DNA of 9,716 bases from JACRPI01 sp041671005 (GTDB lineage Archaea > Nanobdellota > Nanobdellia > Woesearchaeales > DSVV01): positions 1-9,716 of the forward strand of contig JBAZCJ010000044.1 in the NCBI GenBank assembly GCA_041671005.1. Reading direction: 5' to 3'. The position numbers and the translations under genes are program-made. Below are positions 6,370-9,716 of the stretch, in pieces; position 1 is the stretch's first letter, and the number at the start of each line of letters is the position of its first letter. The notes under the pieces were generated by a model. That model had not been told where the DNA came from, did not search any database, and was given only the letters and a program-made list of their open reading frames with translations.

Positions 6370-7328
6370 GAATCTTGAGAAAAAGACTATTCCAAAAAGC
6401 AATACAATTGGAATAACTAATGGAATAATAAAATACCACCCGGATTTATCTGTATTAACATTTGTAACTGCAATTGGCACAATCTCCTGCGCATCATTTG
6501 TGTTTAAAGGAAGATTAACATCATACTCAATTTTCTGTGTTGAATCAACTGCTGCAAAATGCCACATCATGACTGGGTCTGCATCAATAACTGAATAATT
6601 ACCTGTCAATGTAAGATCATCCAGAGTTGCAACAACAGATTTTGGAATAACACTATACACTGAAATATCGCGCGCTGTTTCAAACAAAGGCTTTACAATA
6701 ATTTCAACCCGTGTATGATTTTCAAGTTCTCCTGTAAACTTGTTTTTGACAGTAATTGGAGAAACATATTTTCGTACACTAAACAATTCTGAAGAAATTT
6801 CTACAATCTCCTCTGACACTTCAATTTTTTGTATAGCAGACTCATCAACAGCAAATGCTGATGCACTCTGACCTTCATTTGAAATTAATTCATAATAATC
6901 ATCTAAATTAACTGCAAGATAAAATATAACAGAATCTCTTCCAACTTCCTGGTTATTTACATCATAAGCAACTGCAGTAATATTCTGGAGTGCACTTAAG
7001 TACCCAATTAAGTCTANNNNNNNNNNAGATCAGTTGCCTTAAAATCAATTATAGAATCTGTTGGCACTGCATCCACCATTGTTGCATTATTAACATACTG
7101 CACCCACTCATTATTTCGCATTAGCCTATAATAGGCAACATTTTCTCCTACATCCATCTGGATTCTAATATGGTGTGCTTTTCCTCCTGTTCTTGGATAA
7201 TCAAAATATGTATCACTCCATGGCCCATACGTCACTTCATTTTCTGGAAATAGAATTTTAACTTCTTGCGCATACAGCACGGGCAAAAACAGAATAAGGA
7301 GAGTTACTACAATGAAAATTTTCTTCAT
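6355..7328 (-). CDS. Surface protein with signal peptide, Ig-like region and C-terminal membrane anchor, interrupted by an assembly gap
   Basis: One gene spans the N run. The upstream part starts at ATG 7328 with signal peptide MKKIFIVVTLLILFLPVLYAQ and a beta-rich region (ILFPENEVTYGPW, YYRLMRNNEWVQYV, DSIIDFKATDL) resembling an Ig-like surface domain. The downstream part is open from the gap, beginning DLIGYLSALQNITAVAYD, to the stop at 6355. It contains SVYSVIPKSVVATLDDL and VIDADPVMMWHF, a pattern I associate with archaeal envelope proteins. It ends in a transmembrane helix (WYFIIPLVIPIVLLFGIVFF) and a basic FKKEK tail. The two parts are in register only if the true gap is 2 modulo 3 bases, so the ten Ns are a placeholder. 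About 320 residues are expected. A TATA box 26 bp upstream supports the start. The function is not known. Confidence 0.8.
7017..7026. other. Assembly gap (ten Ns)
   Basis: The run lies inside the membrane-anchored surface protein gene. Ten bases would shift the reading frame, so the true size is different. The bases before it encode D then CTN (Leu); the codon after it is NTA. Confidence 0.98.
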
Positions 7329-7350
7329 GGATTCTTTTTAACAAAATAGG

Positions 7351-7358
7351 TATAAATA
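7351..7358 (-). promoter_or_regulatory. TATA box for the membrane-anchored surface protein gene (leaderless)
   Basis: The minus strand reads TATTTATA, centred at 7354.5, 26 bp before the ATG at 7328. It lies two bases from the left end of the palindromic element at 7361. Confidence 0.6.
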
Positions 7359-7360
7359 GT

Positions 7361-7543
7361 TTTGGATTCGCACTGTAAAAAATCTTCGCTTACGCTCAGT
7401 TATTAGCTGCAAAATGCTTTAAACTTAATTTAAAGTGCTACGTTCCCGAAGGGAGCGACCCCTCGTAACGCACTTATATTGTTTTTTGAAGAGCATTTTG
7501 CCTGATGCTAATAAATTATTTCTACAGTGCCTTTGGATTCGCA
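7361..7543. repeat. Palindromic element flanked by 12-bp direct repeats, possible MITE or structured RNA
   Basis: TTTGGATTCGCA occurs at 7361-7372 and again at 7532-7543. Between and partly overlapping these are nested inverted repeats: GCACTGTA (7370-7377) with TACAGTGC (7523-7530), TTATTAGC (7400-7407) with GCTAATAA (7507-7514), GCAAAATGCT (7409-7418) with AGCATTTTGC (7492-7501), and AAGTGC (7433-7438) with GCACTT (7470-7475). Together they can fold into one long interrupted stem of about 160 nt. No open frame of useful length lies inside. Removing one direct repeat plus the insert (171 bp) leaves 77 bp between the flanking genes, close to the compact divergent promoter at 5416-5498. This suggests insertion with target duplication. 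A structured RNA, or a pair of operators next to the two TATA boxes, are alternatives. Confidence 0.7.
7433..7475. other. GC-rich hairpin core of the palindromic element
   Basis: This short stretch is clearly richer in G and C than the surrounding AT-rich DNA. Its strongest fold is CGTTCCC-GAA-GGGAGCG (7441-7457), a seven-pair stem with one G-T wobble and a three-base loop. A competing fold pairs TACG (7439-7442) with CGTA (7464-7467). In AT-rich archaeal genomes such GC-rich islands often mark structured RNAs, but no known RNA family is recognised. Confidence 0.5.
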
Positions 7544-7545
7544 AC

Positions 7546-7553
7546 ATATATAT
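7546..7553 (+). promoter_or_regulatory. TATA box for the winged-helix / ATPase operon (leaderless)
   Basis: An alternating TATATATA tract is centred near 7549.5, about 27 bp from the ATG at 7577. It begins only a few bases beyond the right direct repeat of the palindromic element. Confidence 0.55.
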
Positions 7554-7576
7554 ATCAAATAAATCCTTAGATAGCT

Positions 7577-8023
7577 ATGGAGGAACGGGATGAACTAAAG
7601 ACTGAAGTAGATGCCTTTTTAGAACTTGTCAAGAAATACAAAAAAGTATCATTGATCGACGCAGCAAAAGAAATGAAGGTCCCCATCCAAACTATTCAAT
7701 TATGGACTGATTTTTTAGTTGAAGAAGGCATTGTTGGCATAGAATATAAATTTACAACACCATACGTTTTTATTCAGGAAGAAAAGAAAGGAAAAAGTGG
7801 ACTCGGCTTTTTTGGCTTTGACACAAAAGAAGTGTTTTATGACAAAGCAAAGAAAAGAGGAATTAATGACACTCAAATTCGATTATTATGGCTCAAATAT
7901 CTTACTGCTAACGAAGAATCCATTCAAAAAATGTTTGAAGATAAATGTAGAGAACGAGGGATTTCATCATATAAAGTGCCTTTATTATGGAAAAAATATA
8001 ATACATACTTGAAAAGTGAGTGA
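7577..8023 (+). CDS. Winged-helix protein with C-terminal duplicated helical motif, first gene of the pilus ATPase operon
   Basis: This is a 148-residue cytoplasmic protein. Residues 11-66 form a winged-helix domain: VDAFLELVKKYKKVSLIDAAKEM is helices 1-2, VPIQTIQLWTDFLVEEGIV the recognition helix region, and IEYKFTTPYVFI the wing. The YKFTTPY ending is one I associate with DPANN proteins encoded next to pilus ATPases. After a linker rich in Gly and Lys (69-84) there are two related helical units. F87-L109 (FYDKAKKRGI...LLWLKYL) and F120-N142 (FEDKCRERGI...LLWKKYN) share F, DK, RGI, LLW and KY. It leads an operon with a coiled-coil protein and a secretion ATPase, 32 bp ahead of the second gene. 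It may regulate the operon or act as a structural adaptor. DNA binding is inferred from the fold only. Confidence 0.82.
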   Translation: MEERDELKTEVDAFLELVKKYKKVSLIDAAKEMKVPIQTIQLWTDFLVEEGIVGIEYKFTTPYVFIQEEKKGKSGLGFFGFDTKEVFYDKAKKRGINDTQIRLLWLKYLTANEESIQKMFEDKCRERGISSYKVPLLWKKYNTYLKSE

Positions 8024-8024
8024 T

Positions 8025-8055
8025 GAGGTGATCTGGTTCAAAAGACCAGTACAAC
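8025..8055 (+). promoter_or_regulatory. Strong Shine-Dalgarno separated from its start codon by a hairpin
   Basis: GAGGTGAT (8025-8032) is an eight-base match to the complement of the archaeal 16S rRNA 3' end. It is 23 nt from the ATG at 8056, too far for normal use. The bases between form a hairpin, CTGGTTCAAAAGACCAG (8033-8049): five pairs plus a possible G-U, with a five- to seven-base loop. With the hairpin folded, only TACAAC (six nt) separates the Shine-Dalgarno from the ATG, which is optimal spacing. Confidence 0.65.
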
Positions 8056-9021
8056 ATGGACATTGACGAATTTTTAGAATCTGAAAGCCCCGGTGAAGCA
8101 AAACCTGGACGAAAAGATCTTGTAGAAAAACAAGCTGCTGAATTTATCTCAGATTCTTCTCTCGATGGTCAACTTGCAAAAATCAGAGAATTAATGCAGG
8201 CACGAAAATATAAGGATGCTGAAAAGATTTATTTTACTGTCAAAGAACAATATGCTCTGCTTGCAAAAAGACAAGAAGAAGCGCGCAAGCGTTTGCACAG
8301 AGAATTAATGGCTATTAACAAAGAACTTCTCGAACACTTGAACAGACTTAAAGAAGAGATGGGACAAAAAGCATTAATTATTAATGATTTGCTCATGAAA
8401 GCTCGACAGTATATGCAAAAAGGAGATACAGATAAGGCAAATCAACTCTATATTCAAGTACGCGAAATATTCAAACAAATACCAGATGCATTCTCTGAAC
8501 AAAAAATGCTTATGGAAAATCAGATTTTATCATTCTATTCACAGCTTGTTAACGAATTCAATAAAAAAAATTATGGTAAATTACTTGAAAAACGAGATGA
8601 ACTTGTACGGCATATTGAAATTGCAACAAACGATATTCGCCTTAATCAAGTAGATCATGCAAAGAAAGAATATATGGACATAAACAAATTATATAATGAA
8701 CTTCCTGAAGGATTTCTTTATGAAAAAACACTTATCTATAAACGAATTCTTGCACTCTATCAATTTATTGAAGAAGGTGTTTCTGCAGATATTCCTGAAT
8801 TAAAAAAACCTGCTCCTCTCACTATGATGCCTCTCTTTGAACCTCAACAGGTACAGATTGAAGGAAAACAAACTGTAAAATCTGAAACATATCTTACGCC
8901 AGTACAAAAAAAAGCATTGTCTAACGTTTTGAAAAAAGAAGAGAAACAAGAAAAAACAGCGAATATAGAAGTGAAAACTGAACGGAAGAGAGTAATGGAT
9001 GCACCACCGCTTCCGCTCTAA
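8056..9021 (+). CDS. Coiled-coil / TPR-like helical repeat protein of the pilus ATPase operon
   Basis: This 321-residue, probably cytoplasmic protein is almost all helical. Residues 36-70 (IRELMQARKYKDAEKIYFTVKEQY) form a first helical hairpin, and 71-105 a charged coiled coil (KRQEEARKRLHRELMAINKELLEHL). Two longer repeats follow at about 106-165 and 182-240. Each contains A-x2-x-Y-x2-I/V-x3-Y/F, a P-D/E-x-F turn (QIPDAF, ELPEGF) and a hydrophobic ILxFY or ILALY segment. Residues 241-321 are a proline- and lysine-rich tail, probably disordered. I know no named family. The gene follows the winged-helix gene and precedes the secretion ATPase by 6 bp, so it probably serves that machine as a cytoplasmic scaffold or regulator. 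Its start carries an unusual hairpin-spaced Shine-Dalgarno sequence. Confidence 0.85.
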   Translation: MDIDEFLESESPGEAKPGRKDLVEKQAAEFISDSSLDGQLAKIRELMQARKYKDAEKIYFTVKEQYALLAKRQEEARKRLHRELMAINKELLEHLNRLKEEMGQKALIINDLLMKARQYMQKGDTDKANQLYIQVREIFKQIPDAFSEQKMLMENQILSFYSQLVNEFNKKNYGKLLEKRDELVRHIEIATNDIRLNQVDHAKKEYMDINKLYNELPEGFLYEKTLIYKRILALYQFIEEGVSADIPELKKPAPLTMMPLFEPQQVQIEGKQTVKSETYLTPVQKKALSNVLKKEEKQEKTANIEVKTERKRVMDAPPLPL

Positions 9022-9027
9022 AAGACT

Positions 9028-9716
9028 ATGGAAGAAAAAAATGTATTGGATAGTTACAAACTAAATGTCAACAATGTTCTTGTAGAAGTTGTCATAGTTC
9101 AATATGACGAAGATACTGTTCCGAGGTATCTTGTTAATATAACTAATATGAGCAAAACAACAAAAATTATTCTCGAAAAAATCAGAGAAGAATTTATTTC
9201 TGAAGTTGGTGTCGGGGTTGTTGAACTGTCTGAATCTGGCGGTGTTGAAACTATTAAAACAGAATTCAAAAAAGAACTCACACGACTTCTTAAAAAATAT
9301 TTTCCCAATGCTGATGAACAAACAAAAGATATGCTCATTAATTATGTTATTGAACAAAATCTCGGATTAGGAAACATAGAAATTTTACTTAAGGATACAC
9401 AAATAGAAGAAATTGTCGTCAATTGTGCGAAAGAACCTGTTTGGATTTACCATAAAAAATATGCATGGCTTAAAACAAATGTTATTATTCCCAATGAAGC
9501 ACGCATCAGACATTTCTCAACTATGATTGGCAGAGATGTCAATAAAGAAATTTCTTCTCTTAATCCATTAATGGATGCACACCTATTGACAGGAGACAGA
9601 GTCAATGCAACACTTGAACCTATTTCCTCATTTGGGAATACAATTACAATTAGAAAATTTGCAGCTGAACCTTGGACTATTACTGATTTTTTGAAATCTA
9701 AAACTATTGACTTTGA
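9028..9716 (+). CDS. Type II/IV secretion system (pilus/archaellum-type) ATPase, N-terminal part, 3' end outside window
   Basis: The frame opens at ATG 9028, six bases after the previous stop, and runs to the window edge (229 codons). There is no convincing Shine-Dalgarno, so translational coupling is likely. Residues 1-100 form the N-terminal domain. From about 109 the sequence (LGLGNIEILLKDTQIEEIVVN, then PVWIYHKKYAWLKTN) matches the start of the FlaI/GspE/CpaF-type ATPase core. IRHFSTMIGRDVNKEISSLNPLMD, then GDRVNATLEPIS and NTITIRKF, are the typical segments just before the Walker A motif, which lies beyond the window. Such ATPases drive assembly of type IV pilus or archaellum filaments from the cytoplasmic face. 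Which of the two this one serves cannot be decided here. A FlaJ/TadC-type membrane protein is expected downstream. Confidence 0.85.
   Translation, partial: MEEKNVLDSYKLNVNNVLVEVVIVQYDEDTVPRYLVNITNMSKTTKIILEKIREEFISEVGVGVVELSESGGVETIKTEFKKELTRLLKKYFPNADEQTKDMLINYVIEQNLGLGNIEILLKDTQIEEIVVNCAKEPVWIYHKKYAWLKTNVIIPNEARIRHFSTMIGRDVNKEISSLNPLMDAHLLTGDRVNATLEPISSFGNTITIRKFAAEPWTITDFLKSKTIDF

Noticed and set aside
6190..6598. Two plus-strand frames across the end of the methyltransferase-like gene
   Set aside because: They overlap the 3' ends of two converging real genes and have no start signals of their own.
6355..6819. Separate 154-residue gene starting with GTG at 6819
   Set aside because: The frame is open upstream from 6819 to the N gap with matching character; it is the 3' part of the gene that starts at 7328.
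7430..7480. tRNA gene in the GC-rich part of the palindromic element
   Set aside because: No T-loop or anticodon arm can be placed and the pairing does not make a cloverleaf.
9061..9357. Minus-strand frames opposite the ATPase gene
   Set aside because: They lie antisense to well-recognised ATPase sequence and are rich in Asn and Phe, as expected for a shadow of Lys/Glu/Ile-rich coding DNA.
1..9716. CRISPR array
   Set aside because: No regularly spaced repeats of 24-40 bp were seen; the only clear direct repeats are the 12-bp and 10-bp pairs described.

Overview
The window is AT-rich (roughly one third G+C by eye) and looks archaeal, most likely from a DPANN lineage such as Woesearchaeota or Pacearchaeota (inference). 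The reasons are a class III (pilin-type) signal peptide, a type IV pilus/archaellum-type secretion ATPase behind a winged-helix gene and a coiled-coil gene, many small exported proteins of no familiar bacterial type, and promoters in which a TATA box is centred about 25-28 bp upstream of the start codon, so that most first genes should give leaderless or nearly leaderless mRNAs. A run of ten Ns at 7017-7026 shows that this is a scaffold, probably metagenome-derived.

Layout. 1-2685 (minus): a two-gene envelope operon, with a pilin-like protein carrying two cadherin/Ig-like repeats followed by a large secreted protein ending in a peptidoglycan-binding-type domain and cut by the window edge. 2801-3715 (plus): a secreted protein with a complete JAMM metalloprotease motif. 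3760-4488 (minus): an exported phosphodiester glycosidase (NAGPA/DUF2233 type). 4605-4868 (plus): a small single-cluster ferredoxin. 4882-5415 (minus): a cysteine-rich lipoprotein. 5499-6347 (plus): a Rossmann-fold, methyltransferase-like protein with degenerate motifs. 6355-7328 (minus): a membrane-anchored surface protein interrupted by the N gap. 7361-7543: a palindromic element flanked by 12-bp direct repeats, lying between two divergent promoters. 7577-9716 (plus): an operon of winged-helix protein, coiled-coil repeat protein and secretion ATPase (cut by the window edge).

How it fits together. Six of the nine complete or partial genes upstream of 7361 are probably exported or membrane-anchored, so most of the window is cell-surface biology. 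The pilin-like protein is a plausible substrate for a pilus-type machine driven by the ATPase at the right end. A peptidoglycan-binding domain, a secreted JAMM protease and a phosphodiester glycosidase near one another suggest contact with, or processing of, a neighbouring cell's envelope, but that is inference. The most unusual non-coding features are the palindromic element at 7361-7543 and the hairpin at 8033-8049, which sits between a strong Shine-Dalgarno sequence and its start codon.
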